From contig QCEQ01000002.1 in assembly GCA_003278525.1 (NCBI GenBank), positions 105,118-169,117 of the forward strand: DNA of 64,000 bases. Reading direction: 5' to 3'. Shown here in pieces: positions 51,839 through 61,171 of this stretch (position 1 is its first letter; each line of letters opens with the position of its first letter). The notes beneath the pieces are model-generated. The model did not search any database, was not told the origin of the DNA, and saw only the letters and a program-made list of their open reading frames with translations. The translations under genes were made by a program, and so were the position numbers. This DNA is from Prochlorococcus sp. AG-355-P16 (lineage in GTDB: Bacteria > Cyanobacteriota > Cyanobacteriia > PCC-6307 > Cyanobiaceae).

Positions 51839-52207
51839 TTATATTAATCCTGATTCCTTAAGAATGTTTATTTTATTTGCTAACTCTATATCTGCAGAAG
51901 ATATTGAGCGGTCTAAAGTTTTGTGGGATGAAACTGTGTAACCACTGTCATCAACAAATTCGTCTTCCCCATCTTTTAAGTGGGCATTTTCATTTTGGAG
52001 ATCTTTAAAATTATCCGACTTGAATATATTTGACTTGCTCACATTACTATATCCAAAATTCGCAATTCCTCTTGCATCTAATGCTTCCTCAACTAATATT
52101 CCAACTACTTTAGATCTACTTATAGATTCGCTCTTGGATATTTCATCAATAATTTCAAGTACTCTTTTTCTAGGAAGATATCCTATCCTTTTAACTTTAT
52201 TTTCCAT
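51839..52207 (-). CDS. Possible ribbon-helix-helix protein
   Basis: A 122-residue protein. Residues 6-46 (RIGYLPRKRVLEIIDEIS, then ISRSKVVGILVEEALDARG) show the strand-helix-helix pattern of MetJ/Arc-type DNA-binding proteins. The C-terminal part is acidic and probably flexible. It may be a small transcription regulator. No antitoxin-like toxin partner is seen next to it. Confidence 0.6.
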   Translation of the reverse strand: MENKVKRIGYLPRKRVLEIIDEISKSESISRSKVVGILVEEALDARGIANFGYSNVSKSNIFKSDNFKDLQNENAHLKDGEDEFVDDSGYTVSSHKTLDRSISSADIELANKINILKESGLI

Positions 52208-52436
52208 AAGTCTTTACATATGTCAATATTGTAACACTTCTGTCAAATCAAATCAGGTTTTGATTAGTAGTACTTATGCATAAATTTAAATAGTAGGATT
52301 AAAGTATAATTTCAAATAACACTCATTTAAAGTTATTTCTCAAATACTCATTGGGATAGTTTTAAATACTTCTTCTAATTACTTTTTCAGTTTGGTTCTG
52401 ATTTTTGAAATTTTCTAAATTTAAATTCGAAATATT

Positions 52437-52649
52437 ATGAAAGATAAACTATATGATAATGCTGATAGCTTTGCGATGTCATTTGATGAGGAATGGGAAA
52501 ATGTTGATTGTGATGATATACGATTAAAGATAGATAAGGTATTAGAACTTTTATCAGATCATCCTTTTTTGATATCTAATCCTGAAAATGCAAGGAAAAT
52601 GGCAGAATTTAGGATATTTTCATTAAAAAATTTCAATAATTATTTTTAA
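52437..52649 (+). CDS. 70-residue acidic hypothetical protein
   Basis: Acidic N-terminus (DNADSFAMSFDEEWENVDCDD), then helices (LKIDKVLELLSDHPF and ARKMAEFRIFSLKNF). No family recognised. ATG start; no neighbours in the same orientation close by. Confidence 0.6.
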   Translation: MKDKLYDNADSFAMSFDEEWENVDCDDIRLKIDKVLELLSDHPFLISNPENARKMAEFRIFSLKNFNNYF

Positions 52650-52698
52650 ATTTTTTAAAGTTAATTTATTTTAAAAATTAATTTTAATTACTTAAGAT

Positions 52699-52872
52699 TT
52701 AAATAGTTGGTGAATTAAAAAACCCCTTACTGTATAAAAATATTATTATGCCAATAATTGGACCTATCCCAAAAACAAAAAGTACTAATTTCGCGGAATT
52801 TTTTGTTTGACCTAATTTTTGATCTTTTAAATTTGAATTAGTTTGTTTTTTTTTTGATTTTTTCTTTTTCAT
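52699..52872 (-). CDS. 57-residue single-pass membrane protein
   Basis: Start chosen at the ATG at 52872, because the frame can be extended to 53043 but that would overlap the next divergent gene and add a different composition. The basic N-terminus (KKKKSKKKQTNS) is followed by one helix (LVLFVFGIGPIIGIIIFLY, residues 29-47). Function unknown. Confidence 0.6.
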   Translation of the reverse strand: MKKKKSKKKQTNSNLKDQKLGQTKNSAKLVLFVFGIGPIIGIIIFLYSKGFFNSPTI

Positions 52873-53007
52873 GAAGGATATACTACTACAATTCGACTTT
52901 AAAAGATTTTGATATGTTATTGGGTTTGAAAAATTTTTTAAATTGACAAAACTTGTAAGGGGGTCAAAAAAGATCATATTGTATAATGTAAAGAATATAA
53001 AGGAAAT

Positions 53008-53199
53008 ATGAGTGCAACTAAGAGAGAGGAAGTTTGTTCTCACCTTAGATATATAAGGTTAGAGCTTAGAGAAATGCATCAAATGCTAATCAAAGAAGAT
53101 TTGTTGCCAGATCTTAATGAAGCAAAGGAAGTACATGCTCAGCTTGATGCTTTAATGGATTTACTATTAGAAAAAAAAGTTGCAAAGATAAAAAGCTAA
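53008..53199 (+). CDS. 63-residue helical protein
   Basis: A soluble, heavily charged protein predicted as two helices (RYIRLELREMHQMLIKEDL, then ALMDLLLEKKV). No domain recognised. ATG start, divergent from the membrane-protein gene. Function unknown. Confidence 0.6.
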   Translation: MSATKREEVCSHLRYIRLELREMHQMLIKEDLLPDLNEAKEVHAQLDALMDLLLEKKVAKIKS

Positions 53200-53229
53200 T
53201 TTTGAGAGCTTTCAGTTAAATTAATTATA

Positions 53230-53424
53230 TTAAAGATAATTTGTTGCTGATTCTATTTTTTTTCTATTGTCATGCATCTGTTCTAACTTATTATAAATTT
53301 CTTTAATTTGGATTTGTATTAGATCGGTCGAATGTATATTACTTAACGCATCTAATGCTGATAGAAGGCTTTCTTTGGCTTCAATTAGATGTCTACATTC
53401 TTTACTGCCTGCTTCGTATGACAT
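53230..53424 (-). CDS. 64-residue helical protein
   Basis: A soluble helical protein (LIEAKESLLSALDALSNIH and IQIKEIYNKLEQMHDNRK). It resembles the previous 63-residue protein in style only. No family recognised. Confidence 0.55.
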   Translation of the reverse strand: MSYEAGSKECRHLIEAKESLLSALDALSNIHSTDLIQIQIKEIYNKLEQMHDNRKKIESATNYL

Positions 53425-53567
53425 GGAATTATTATAAATATAGCTATTATCCTAAATATATTAAAAATTCTTCCGTATTGTTTGATACTCTTATTAAATC
53501 AACGCTTATTATTGTAATTTTCAATACAGAATAAGAAATTATTTTTACTAAAATTCAATAAAAACTA

Positions 53568-53750
53568 ATGCAAGAAAACTCCAGTGATTATAAATTCTGT
53601 ATTAGTTTGGCACTAGATAATGCAAAAAAAAGAATTAATTTATTAGATAATTTTGATAAAAAGTGTGTTCTAGAAGAATATAAAGAGTGGATTAATGATG
53701 GTTTAAATAAGCATACGGTTTTGCTACTAAGAGATGATCCGATCATCTAG
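53568..53750 (+). CDS. 60-residue hypothetical protein
   Basis: A helical protein with two cysteines (FCISLALDNAKKR and KKCVLEEYKEW). No family recognised. Function unknown. Confidence 0.5.
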   Translation: MQENSSDYKFCISLALDNAKKRINLLDNFDKKCVLEEYKEWINDGLNKHTVLLLRDDPII

Positions 53751-53770
53751 GAAAGATACGAAAATATTTT

Positions 53771-53866
53771 TTAATTCTTTTTACTAGAAGTAACCCTAAA
53801 TAAAAAATAAAGACTTATTATAAAAATTATTGACAGAATAAAAGTTAATGATGAAAAACTATTCAT
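53771..53866 (-). CDS. 31-residue membrane mini-protein
   Basis: ATG (53866) to TAA (53771). One helix (LTFILSIIFIISLYFLF) with a basic end (RVTSSKKN), the usual inside-positive topology. Function unknown. Confidence 0.5.
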   Translation of the reverse strand: MNSFSSLTFILSIIFIISLYFLFRVTSSKKN

Positions 53867-53925
53867 ATCTATATTAACTAAAAAATTTATTTAACTATAG
53901 CAGTTAAGTTAAATAACTCCTGCAT

Positions 53926-54054
53926 TCAGTTTTCTTTGAAAAGTGAAAGAATAAATTTATTCAAACTTTCTTTTTCTAAAAATATATTTTTCTTCTCATA
54001 AGTCTTTAATTTCTTAAAAATTAAATCAACTAAATGTTCTGATTTTGGATTCAT
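53926..54054 (-). CDS. 42-residue helical mini-protein
   Basis: ATG (54054) to TGA (53926). A basic amphipathic helix (LVDLIFKKLKTYEKKNIF) is followed by LEKESLNKFILSLFKE. Starts 9 bases after the lipoprotein gene, so it is probably co-transcribed. Confidence 0.5.
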   Translation of the reverse strand: MNPKSEHLVDLIFKKLKTYEKKNIFLEKESLNKFILSLFKEN

Positions 54055-54063
54055 ATATTAAAT

Positions 54064-54414
54064 TTATTTTTCCAATAAATAAATTTTCTCTTCACCTATT
54101 TTATCTGGCTTTGTTATTTTACATCCTTTATCTTTTTCCATATTGCAATCTTTTGTGGCTGGAATAGATTTCCAGGTACAAATTTTTTCTTGGGATTCTT
54201 CTTTTAAAATATTCCATCCATCATCTAAGTATTCTGAAATACCATCCTCTCCACAAGAAAACTTTACTTCCATTCTTTTCTTTTCTGAATTAGGATTATT
54301 CTCAATATTTTTTTCCAAATTATTTGTGGGATAATCTTTATTAGTGGATGTCCTACAAGAAATTAAGAAAATTGCGATTAGAATTAACATAGGAACTTGT
54401 TTTATTATTTTCAT
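54064..54414 (-). CDS. Small lipoprotein with cysteines
   Basis: From the ATG at 54414 the signal is MKIIKQVPMLILIAIFLISC, with a lipobox LISC at residues 17-20. A longer start (54438) is possible but less like a signal peptide. The mature part is acidic, with further cysteines in FSCGEDG, KICTWKS, DCNMEK and GCKITK. About 116 residues. Predicted to be membrane-anchored by lipid; function unknown. Confidence 0.65.
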   Translation of the reverse strand: MKIIKQVPMLILIAIFLISCRTSTNKDYPTNNLEKNIENNPNSEKKRMEVKFSCGEDGISEYLDDGWNILKEESQEKICTWKSIPATKDCNMEKDKGCKITKPDKIGEEKIYLLEK

Positions 54415-54455
54415 TTTTTTAACTTTTGATGATTCCAAATTATTTAAATTATAGT

Positions 54456-54632
54456 TTATTTTGATTCTATTAATTTTAATAGTTTATCCATTTTATCCAT
54501 CAAGTCTTTTACATCACCTGGCTTCGGTAATATTAATTCTTCCGTAACTTGCAAATGCATTTTCTTTAAGTTTTGCCTCAAATCTTTTAAATGCACTTTT
54601 ACGTTTTCTTTCTTTTGTTTTATATCAGTCAT
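54456..54632 (-). CDS. 58-residue charged helical protein
   Basis: ATG (54632) to TAA (54456). Two helical stretches (VKVHLKDLRQNLKKMHLQVT and DVKDLMDKMDKLLKLIES) are joined by LPKPGD. Probably a small coiled-coil protein. It lies between the lipoprotein gene and a membrane-protein gene on the same strand. Function unknown. Confidence 0.6.
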   Translation of the reverse strand: MTDIKQKKENVKVHLKDLRQNLKKMHLQVTEELILPKPGDVKDLMDKMDKLLKLIESK

Positions 54633-54712
54633 AGGAATAAAATTTAAACTATATTAAACTTAAAGTTATTATCATAATATTGAGATGTTATTTATAGCGA
54701 ATAATTCAAAAT

Positions 54713-55159
54713 TTAATTTTTTAGATTTTCTATTTCATAGATTTCTTCGCCACCATAACAAAAATTTGTAGATAACATTTTTATTTCTCTATTATTAATT
54801 CCGATTGTATTTTTATTTTTAATAATATAATTTTTAGCAATCGCTTCACAATCTAATTTATTTTTTGCATGTTTAATAACTGGATAAAAATATGCCAATG
54901 TAGTAATTACAAACAAAACTATTATTATTGATTTTTTTTCATTTTTAATATATTCATTAGATGTTTTTTTGGCTTTTAATATTTTTATTAGTAATTTATC
55001 TGGTAATCCTATTTGAACAAATAATAACTCTACCCACCATGGAAGCTCCTTATCTTTCTTTTTCTTTAAGTTTGAGGAAGTATTCATTTTCTTGGCTTCA
55101 TAGTTTTGGTTTTTCAGTTCTTTAGGATTTGTTGTTTCTTTTTTATTCATATCATCCAA
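54713..55159 (-). CDS. 148-residue single-pass membrane protein
   Basis: A long basic N-terminal region (to about residue 75, lysine-rich) precedes one helix (IIIVLFVITTLAYFYPVI, about 78-95). The tail has CEAIAKNY and NFCYGGEE. Its helix-plus-two-cysteine tail is like that of the 85-residue protein at 28134-28391. Function unknown. Confidence 0.6.
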   Translation of the reverse strand: MDDMNKKETTNPKELKNQNYEAKKMNTSSNLKKKKDKELPWWVELLFVQIGLPDKLLIKILKAKKTSNEYIKNEKKSIIIVLFVITTLAYFYPVIKHAKNKLDCEAIAKNYIIKNKNTIGINNREIKMLSTNFCYGGEEIYEIENLKN

Positions 55160-55278
55160 TGATTTATTTGGAATGTAGAGGTTTTATTTTGATTTGGAAA
55201 CTATATCTTTATTTTATAAGTTTTAATTTAATTTATCTATGAATTTGAGTATTGTTAATCTGTATTTAGAAATTTTAA

Positions 55279-55548
55279 ATGGCAAAAAAAAGAAGGAAGT
55301 TAAATAAAGATTTTGAGAGAAAAATATATTCATCAAAAAAAAATGTCGAATTAGTACTGGCAAAAATCTATGATATCGATGATGAAGACATACAAAAAGA
55401 ATACATGAGCGCCTTTAACAAAGTGGTTTACTTATATGATGAATTAAAAGAAGATTACGAACGACAGGGATTTTCTAATAATTCTGAAGAACTTCTCACA
55501 AGCTATAAAAATGCATTTAATCTTTTCGAATCAGAATTTGAAATTTAA
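55279..55548 (+). CDS. 89-residue hypothetical protein
   Basis: A soluble, charged, helical protein beginning with a basic cluster (AKKRRKLNKDFERK), followed by acidic helices (YDIDDEDIQKEY, YLYDELKEDYERQG). No family recognised. Confidence 0.55.
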   Translation: MAKKRRKLNKDFERKIYSSKKNVELVLAKIYDIDDEDIQKEYMSAFNKVVYLYDELKEDYERQGFSNNSEELLTSYKNAFNLFESEFEI

Positions 55549-55561
55549 ATTCAATTTCAAA

Positions 55562-55768
55562 TTACCTTTTGTAAGGGGTTACAGGTATTTCAATTAGCTT
55601 TCCTTTTTGGAGATCAGATCTTTTCTCTTGTAAATTTTTGATACACAAAGATACTCTTTTCTCCTTTGCGCAAAATCTTTTTATTTGGTAATCAGTAAGT
55701 GATAATGATTTATTACTAAATGAAAAAAAGGCTAATAAAATCATAAAAAAATTTAATAACAATTTCAT
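55562..55768 (-). CDS. 68-residue exported protein
   Basis: A signal peptide (LLLNFFMILLAFFSF, likely cleavage near SLS) is followed by a short basic mature part with two cysteines (RFCAKEKRVSLCIKN). Function unknown. Confidence 0.55.
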   Translation of the reverse strand: MKLLLNFFMILLAFFSFSNKSLSLTDYQIKRFCAKEKRVSLCIKNLQEKRSDLQKGKLIEIPVTPYKR

Positions 55769-55808
55769 TTGTTCTCTCCTAACTATTTTCTAATAACCTT
55801 TAATTTAA

Positions 55809-56087
55809 TTACTTTTTATTATAAAGATCTATGATTTCTTTTAATTTATCTTTACTTAACTCTGTTGAAATAAAAACTTCTTGAGCTGTATTACCCTTTC
55901 TGGCGATTGCTTTATATCCGTTTATAGTTTTAACTGACAATCTAATTATCAATTTAGAGGATCTTCCCCTGGCTCTTGAAATAACAGCTGGAGTTATGGT
56001 CTTGATATTATTTTCCAGTGCTAATTTTTGAAGTATTGGAATTAGACCTTCTATATTTGTACTATGGTTTAAAACTAACCTTCCCAA
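55809..56087 (-). CDS. DUF2103 family protein
   Basis: A 92-residue protein with the family pattern: GRLVLNHSTNIEGLIPILQ (residues 2-20), TPAVISRARGRS and LIIRLSVKTINGYKAIARKG. DUF2103 is a short, widely distributed cyanobacterial family of unknown function. It is rich in conserved basic residues, which may point to nucleic-acid binding, but that is inference. Confidence 0.8.
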   Translation of the reverse strand: MGRLVLNHSTNIEGLIPILQKLALENNIKTITPAVISRARGRSSKLIIRLSVKTINGYKAIARKGNTAQEVFISTELSKDKLKEIIDLYNKK

Positions 56088-56203
56088 TTTAATTTATTAC
56101 AATTCTATTGAGAAAATTTTGTTTCTGAGAAATTAACTTTAGCTTTAAATTTATTAAAAATATTTTTAAGTTCTGTTATATTTATAAAAACGACAAAATT
56201 CTA

Positions 56204-56305
56204 ATGATCTTTCAAATAGGATGGGCAGCATTGGCTGCTATTTTTACTTTTTCAATTGCTATGGTTGTTTGGGGAAGAAATGGGGACGGATCCATTGACA
56301 TATGA
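56204..56305 (+). CDS. petN: Cytochrome b6-f complex subunit 8
   Basis: A 33-residue single-helix subunit of the cytochrome b6f complex, which passes electrons from plastoquinol to plastocyanin. The helix [18 protein letters not shown] is nearly invariant in this family. Start ATG (56204). It overlaps the next 46-residue gene by 4 bases (ATGA), implying coupled translation. Confidence 0.95.
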
Positions 56306-56442
56306 TTTCATTTTTAACTTATGAAGTCTATATAAATAAATTTCTTATCTTAACATCGTTTGTTTTGCTCGTATTCATAACATTAGCTGTAATTTATATA
56401 TCCTATGTCTCTTGGAAAGATAAAAAAAGATTAAAAAAATAG
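56302..56442 (+). CDS. 46-residue membrane protein coupled to petN
   Basis: ATG (56302) overlaps the petN stop. One helix ([19 protein letters not shown], residues 15-33) and a lysine-rich tail (WKDKKRLKK). It ends where thf1 ends (converging). It is not a known b6f subunit, but the tight coupling to petN suggests an associated thylakoid role, which is inference. Confidence 0.6.
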
Positions 56443-57057
56443 TTATTTTGTTTTTTGGGTTTTTTTCTTATCCTTAATTCTGAGCTCTTCAATTAATTCT
56501 TTTGCTTGTTCCATTTTTGATATGCTGCTTTTATAGATTCCAATATCTTTTTCTGCTTTATTAGCAGATAAGCTTAACTTTTCAAAAATATCAGAGGTCA
56601 TCTTATTTTTATCTGATTCATTTTTCTCTTTGAAATCTTGGGAGTTTGAAATTAATATATATATCCCCAAGTTCAAAATCCTTGAAGGATAAAGTTTAGA
56701 ATTACTTTTTTCTACTAATAATTTTAAAATATCTTTAGATGTTTTATCCTTTAATTCTTTTTGAGACTTTTTAGATATTTCATTAATTTCCTTCGCCTCA
56801 AAATTTGTAGAACTGCATAAAGATTCAAAAAGTAGATCCAAGTGTTTTTCAGGTTGATATCCTTTCATTAATTCTTTGAATGTTTCGGTGAGGCCGACAC
56901 AAAAAAGATAATCTTGAGTAAATTCATTTTGATGGCTCAAAAGATTAAGTTCGACAAGCATTTCATCAACTATTCTTTTATATAAACCTGGAATGACGTA
57001 CGGAAATTTTTCATGAAATAACTTTTTGCTATCTGAAACAGTCAATTTTTCTTTCAA
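56443..57057 (-). CDS. thf1: Photosystem II biogenesis protein Thf1/Psb29
   Basis: About 204 residues when started at the TTG at 57057. An upstream TTG (57102) would add 15 residues that do not look like the family's start. LTVSDSKKLFHEKFPYV and LYKRIVDEMLVELNLLS are the conserved N-terminal helix region; a coiled C-terminus follows. Thf1 helps assemble and repair photosystem II and interacts with FtsH in plants and cyanobacteria. It is divergent from clpP, and ftsH is the next gene after that, so protein-quality-control genes are grouped. Confidence 0.9.
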   Translation of the reverse strand: MKEKLTVSDSKKLFHEKFPYVIPGLYKRIVDEMLVELNLLSHQNEFTQDYLFCVGLTETFKELMKGYQPEKHLDLLFESLCSSTNFEAKEINEISKKSQKELKDKTSKDILKLLVEKSNSKLYPSRILNLGIYILISNSQDFKEKNESDKNKMTSDIFEKLSLSANKAEKDIGIYKSSISKMEQAKELIEELRIKDKKKTQKTK

Positions 57058-57137
57058 TTTTTTATATGTAAACCTTAATAAGGTTAGCGTATGTTGACTC
57101 AATATAGTTAATATCTAATAAACAGATAAATATTATT

Positions 57138-57725
57138 ATGATCCCTTTAGTTCTTGAAGAATCTGGCGGTAGTGAAAGAGTCTTTGATATTTATTCGAGA
57201 CTATTAAGAGAAAGAATAATTTTTTTGGGAGAACAAGTTACTAGTGAAACTGCTAATAGAATAGTTGCTCAATTATTGTTCCTCGAGGCAGAGGATCCAG
57301 ATAAGGACATTTATATGTACATAAATTCACCTGGGGGCTCCGTATATGACGGATTGGGTATATTTGACACAATGCAACATGTAAAACCTGACATTCATAC
57401 AGTTTGTGTTGGCCTAGCAGCTAGCATGGGTGCATTTTTGCTTGCGGCAGGTACTAAAGGTAAAAGAAGCAGCCTTAGACATTCAAGAATAATGATTCAT
57501 CAACCACTTGGAGGTGCGAGAGGGCAAGCCAGTGATATAAGAATTCAGGCAGATGAAATTTTGTTCTTAAAAGAACGACTAAATACTGAATTATCAGAAA
57601 GAACTGGAAAGAATTATGACACTATCAAAGAAGATACTGATAGAGATTTTTATATGTCCCCAAACGAAGCTGTTGAGTACGGTTTAATTGATGTGGTGCT
57701 AGACAAGAAACCAATAAAAGTTTAG
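57138..57725 (+). CDS. clpP: ATP-dependent Clp protease proteolytic subunit
   Basis: A 195-residue ClpP with the catalytic triad S96 (GLAASMGAF), H121 (MIHQP) and D170. It degrades unfolded or tagged proteins with a Clp ATPase. Cyanobacteria have several clpP copies; which one this is cannot be fixed without comparison. Its tail overlaps ftsH by 4 bases. Confidence 0.94.
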   Translation: MIPLVLEESGGSERVFDIYSRLLRERIIFLGEQVTSETANRIVAQLLFLEAEDPDKDIYMYINSPGGSVYDGLGIFDTMQHVKPDIHTVCVGLAASMGAFLLAAGTKGKRSSLRHSRIMIHQPLGGARGQASDIRIQADEILFLKERLNTELSERTGKNYDTIKEDTDRDFYMSPNEAVEYGLIDVVLDKKPIKV

Positions 57726-59635
57726 CTTAAAAGTTGAGGTGTTCTCTCTTTCTCGGGAATTTTGGTGAATTTGGAGAGGATGCTTACAAATTCATCACCA
57801 TCTAATGTTTCTTTTTCGATTAATAGGTCAACTATTTTATCCATAGCTTCTCTATTTTTGCTTACTATATCGTAGGTTTCTTTATAACATTCTTTAACCA
57901 TTATTCTTACACTTTCATCTATTTGTTTAGAGATTGAATCAGAAACTTCACTTCTAGTCATTAAATCTCTACCAACAAATACTTCTTGATTACCACTTTC
58001 TAAAGCTATTGGACCTAAATTACTCATTCCAAATCTAGTAACCATTTGGCGAGCCATTGAAGCAACTTGTTGAAAATCACCTCCAGCTCCTGTTGTAATC
58101 TCGCCTTCTCCAAAAACTACATCTTCAGCAGCTCTTCCTCCTAAAGCACCCATTATCCTAGCTTTTAATTGCGCCCTGCTAACAAGGGTTTGTTCATCAT
58201 CTGGTGTAAACCAAGTTAATCCTTTAGCTTGACCTCTTGGAATGACGGTCACTTTTTGAACAGGATCATGTGCTTTGACAAGTGAACCTATAAGAGCATG
58301 ACCAACTTCATGATAAGCAATTAGTCTCTTACTTCTACCATCTGTTAATGGAGAACCTTCCATTCCTGCAACAATCCTATCTACAGAGTCATCAATTTCT
58401 GAGATACTTATAGAGTCTTTTCTCCTCCTAGCAGTTAATATAGCAGCCTCATTTAATAAATTTGCTAAATCTGCTCCAGTAAAACCAGGTGTTCTTCTCG
58501 CAATGCTTTCAAGCGTTAAATCCTCTTGAAGTTTCTTATTCCTGGCATGAACTTCCAATATTGATAGTCTGCCCTTGATATCAGGTGCATCTACAGTTAC
58601 CTGTCTATCAAATCTGCCTGGTCTCATTAGTGCTGAGTCTAGAACATCAGGCCTGTTTGTGGCTGCAATTATAATTATTCCACTATTACCTTCGAAACCA
58701 TCCATTTCAGTAAGTAATTGATTGAGGGTTTGTTCTCTCTCATCATTACCTCCACCAATACCTGCACCTCTTTGCCTGCCGACTGCATCGATTTCATCAA
58801 TAAAAATTAAACAGGGACTATTCTCTTTAGCTCTTTTGAAAAGGTCTCTAACTCTACTAGCTCCAACACCAACAAACATTTCAACAAATTCAGAACCTGA
58901 TAAAGAGAAGAATGGTACACCAGCTTCACCTGCAATCGCTTTAGCTAAAAGGGTTTTACCAGTACCAGGAGGTCCTACCAATAGAACACCTTTGGGAATT
59001 CTTGCTCCTACGGAAGTAAATTTTTCTGGTTTTTTCAGAAAAGTGACAACTTCTTGCAAATCCTGTTTAGCTTCATTAACGCCTGCAACATCATCGAACA
59101 CAACTCCTGTTTCAGCTTCCATTGCAAATCTTGCTTTTGTTTTTCCAAACTGCATTGCCTGGCCAGGACCTCCGGGCATACCATTTGACCTCCTCGCTAA
59201 CAAAATTAAACCTCCAATTAAGATAGCCGGGAAAAGTAAATTACCTAAAATTCCTAATGCTGGAGGAGCTGTTTTTATTGGATGAACATCAAAACTAATA
59301 CCCTCATTTTTTAATATATTTATAAGTTCTGGTGTTAAGCCGGGAAGATCTACACGCAACCTTTGAACTTTATTATCTAAATCCGAATCTATTGTCTCTA
59401 TAACAGCATTTCTGCCTCCCTCAAAAATATCAACAGATGTAACCCTTCCCGAATTAATGTAATCTAAAAATCTGCCGTAACTAACTCTCGCTACCGCTGA
59501 ATTTCTTGGTGCAATAGTAGTGCCATTAGATTTAAGCGAATCAACGTTGCTTGAAGATAAAAATTGGTAGGAAAGTGCTATTACTAAAAGTATAGGTAAA
59601 GCCCATAAAATTAATGTTTTAAATTTTTGATTCAT
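57722..59635 (-). CDS. ftsH: ATP-dependent zinc metalloprotease FtsH
   Basis: A membrane AAA+ protease that removes damaged membrane proteins, notably D1 of photosystem II in cyanobacteria. From the ATG at 59635 it has 637 residues; a start 6 codons earlier is possible. Two N-terminal helices flank a lumenal or periplasmic domain, followed by Walker [14 protein letters not shown], Walker B FIDEIDA, the second region of homology and the zinc site HEVGH. The thf1-clpP-ftsH neighbourhood fits photosystem repair. Confidence 0.95.
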   Translation of the reverse strand: MNQKFKTLILWALPILLVIALSYQFLSSSNVDSLKSNGTTIAPRNSAVARVSYGRFLDYINSGRVTSVDIFEGGRNAVIETIDSDLDNKVQRLRVDLPGLTPELINILKNEGISFDVHPIKTAPPALGILGNLLFPAILIGGLILLARRSNGMPGGPGQAMQFGKTKARFAMEAETGVVFDDVAGVNEAKQDLQEVVTFLKKPEKFTSVGARIPKGVLLVGPPGTGKTLLAKAIAGEAGVPFFSLSGSEFVEMFVGVGASRVRDLFKRAKENSPCLIFIDEIDAVGRQRGAGIGGGNDEREQTLNQLLTEMDGFEGNSGIIIIAATNRPDVLDSALMRPGRFDRQVTVDAPDIKGRLSILEVHARNKKLQEDLTLESIARRTPGFTGADLANLLNEAAILTARRRKDSISISEIDDSVDRIVAGMEGSPLTDGRSKRLIAYHEVGHALIGSLVKAHDPVQKVTVIPRGQAKGLTWFTPDDEQTLVSRAQLKARIMGALGGRAAEDVVFGEGEITTGAGGDFQQVASMARQMVTRFGMSNLGPIALESGNQEVFVGRDLMTRSEVSDSISKQIDESVRIMVKECYKETYDIVSKNREAMDKIVDLLIEKETLDGDEFVSILSKFTKIPEKERTPQLLS

Positions 59636-59742
59636 TAATTTGTAGAAAGTCAATTCTAGGATTCTAGAATGAATCAGTGCATTTCGTTGATATTTTTTCT
59701 AACTTTATGCTTATACTACTTCTTAATGTATCTAATTTATAA

Positions 59743-59952
59743 ATGAAATTTGAGATCAACGATAAGGTTAAGTTGATTGCGCCAGTCTCTTACTTAAAGA
59801 CTTCAGATAATATGCCGATGCTAAGACCACCTGATCTAGTGGCAATTGATGAAATTGGGGAAATCCTTTCAATTAAATCTCCAGATACTGTTGAAGTAAA
59901 GTTTAGGAGAGGTTCGTTTTTAATAGATATTGATAAGATTGAGAAAAACTAA
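59743..59952 (+). CDS. DUF3148 protein (SipA/CRR42-like)
   Basis: A 69-residue protein with LKTSDNMPMLRPPDLVAIDE (residues 19-38) and VKFRRGSFLIDIDKIE. This matches the small DUF3148 family of cyanobacteria and plastids, which includes SipA, a partner of the sensor kinase NblS/DspA in Synechococcus. The family link is good; a SipA role here is by analogy. Divergent from ftsH. Confidence 0.78.
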   Translation: MKFEINDKVKLIAPVSYLKTSDNMPMLRPPDLVAIDEIGEILSIKSPDTVEVKFRRGSFLIDIDKIEKN

Positions 59953-59953
59953 T

Positions 59954-61171
59954 CTAAAAGTTTTTTTTCCACCTATTAGAAATTTCTAAACATATATTTT
60001 TATTTCCAGAAATACTCAGAAATGGTTTTGAAAAATACTTATTGGTTAATTTAAAAATATCTAACGAAGAAATTTCCTCTATTTTTGAATTTAAATCGTT
60101 TTCAGTAATTGGTGAAATTCCATAACTAACTAACTGTATGTTTCTCTGTAAAATTTCATCTAGTGATTGATTTCCTAATAAAAAAGAACCTTTTAGTTTT
60201 TCTTTTGCTAAAAATATTTCAGCATCAGTCAACGGATTTAAAAGTAAATTTTTCCATAGTGTTGATAGAAGTTCAAAAGCAAAAAGTGCTTGATCATTAG
60301 ATACGGATAAATAAATTAAAAATGGGGCATTTCCACTCCTAATAGGATAATAAACACCTAAATCGTAAGTGATGCCATGTTTTTCTCTAAAAAGTTTAAA
60401 TAAAGCCGCGCTCATTCCATAAGATAAATATGACTCCAAAACCTTAAGAGGAAAATATTCACTACTTCTTCGCGAGCAAGTTTGGTCTCCCATCATTATT
60501 ATTGTTTGATTTGAATCATTATTAATGTAATCAAATCTATTCGTAGTATTTAAATTACAATTTAAAGGATCTGATTTTTCATTTAAGATTTTTTTTTCAA
60601 TTGTTCCAAAACTCTCTCCATTTATTTCAGGATTATTTGAAATTAAATACTTTTCTCTATTTTTAAAATTTTTAAACTCAAGCAAAACATCTTCATAGGT
60701 AATCTTTGAGACATCATTTGCATTGCCTATTGTGTTAAATGCATAAGGATGACTTGAGTAAACAATTTTTCTCCATTTTTCAAAACAGATATTAAATGGA
60801 TTCTCTTTATTTTTTTTAATGTCATCAATAGAAGATTTTTTTACTTTTTTAAATTCAGTTACCGAAAGGATTGGCTTATTAATTATTAAGTCTAATAAAG
60901 GGAATAATTTGCTGAAATGTTCATTTAAGGATTTAATACTTATTGAAATACCATCTTCAAATATTTCTTGATTTAACTCTGCTCCATAGGACTCAATATA
61001 TTCTGAGAGAGTGAAATTATTAAAACCTTCACATCCTCTGGTAAGTAATGAACAAAGGATCTTGTTAATCCCTTTTTTGCCGGTACTATCCATATCACTT
61101 CCACCTTTAATCCAAATTGAAGCAGTTGAAAAATTTCTTTTTTTATTATCTAAAAAATATTTTTTTAACAT
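59954..61171 (-). CDS. M16 peptidase-like protein without the active site
   Basis: A 405-residue member of the M16 (pitrilysin/processing peptidase) fold. The expected HxxEH is replaced: the aligned region reads INKILCSLLTRGC. It still has the fold landmarks, such as GMSAALFKLFREKHG. It follows the active partner (61165-62415) with a 7-base overlap, as in bacterial two-subunit M16 enzymes where one subunit is catalytic and the other structural. Confidence 0.85.
   Translation of the reverse strand: MLKKYFLDNKKRNFSTASIWIKGGSDMDSTGKKGINKILCSLLTRGCEGFNNFTLSEYIESYGAELNQEIFEDGISISIKSLNEHFSKLFPLLDLIINKPILSVTEFKKVKKSSIDDIKKNKENPFNICFEKWRKIVYSSHPYAFNTIGNANDVSKITYEDVLLEFKNFKNREKYLISNNPEINGESFGTIEKKILNEKSDPLNCNLNTTNRFDYINNDSNQTIIMMGDQTCSRRSSEYFPLKVLESYLSYGMSAALFKLFREKHGITYDLGVYYPIRSGNAPFLIYLSVSNDQALFAFELLSTLWKNLLLNPLTDAEIFLAKEKLKGSFLLGNQSLDEILQRNIQLVSYGISPITENDLNSKIEEISSLDIFKLTNKYFSKPFLSISGNKNICLEISNRWKKNF

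Noticed and set aside
58722..59285. 187-codon ORF antisense to ftsH
   Set aside because: A shadow of the conserved ftsH coding sequence, with no independent support.
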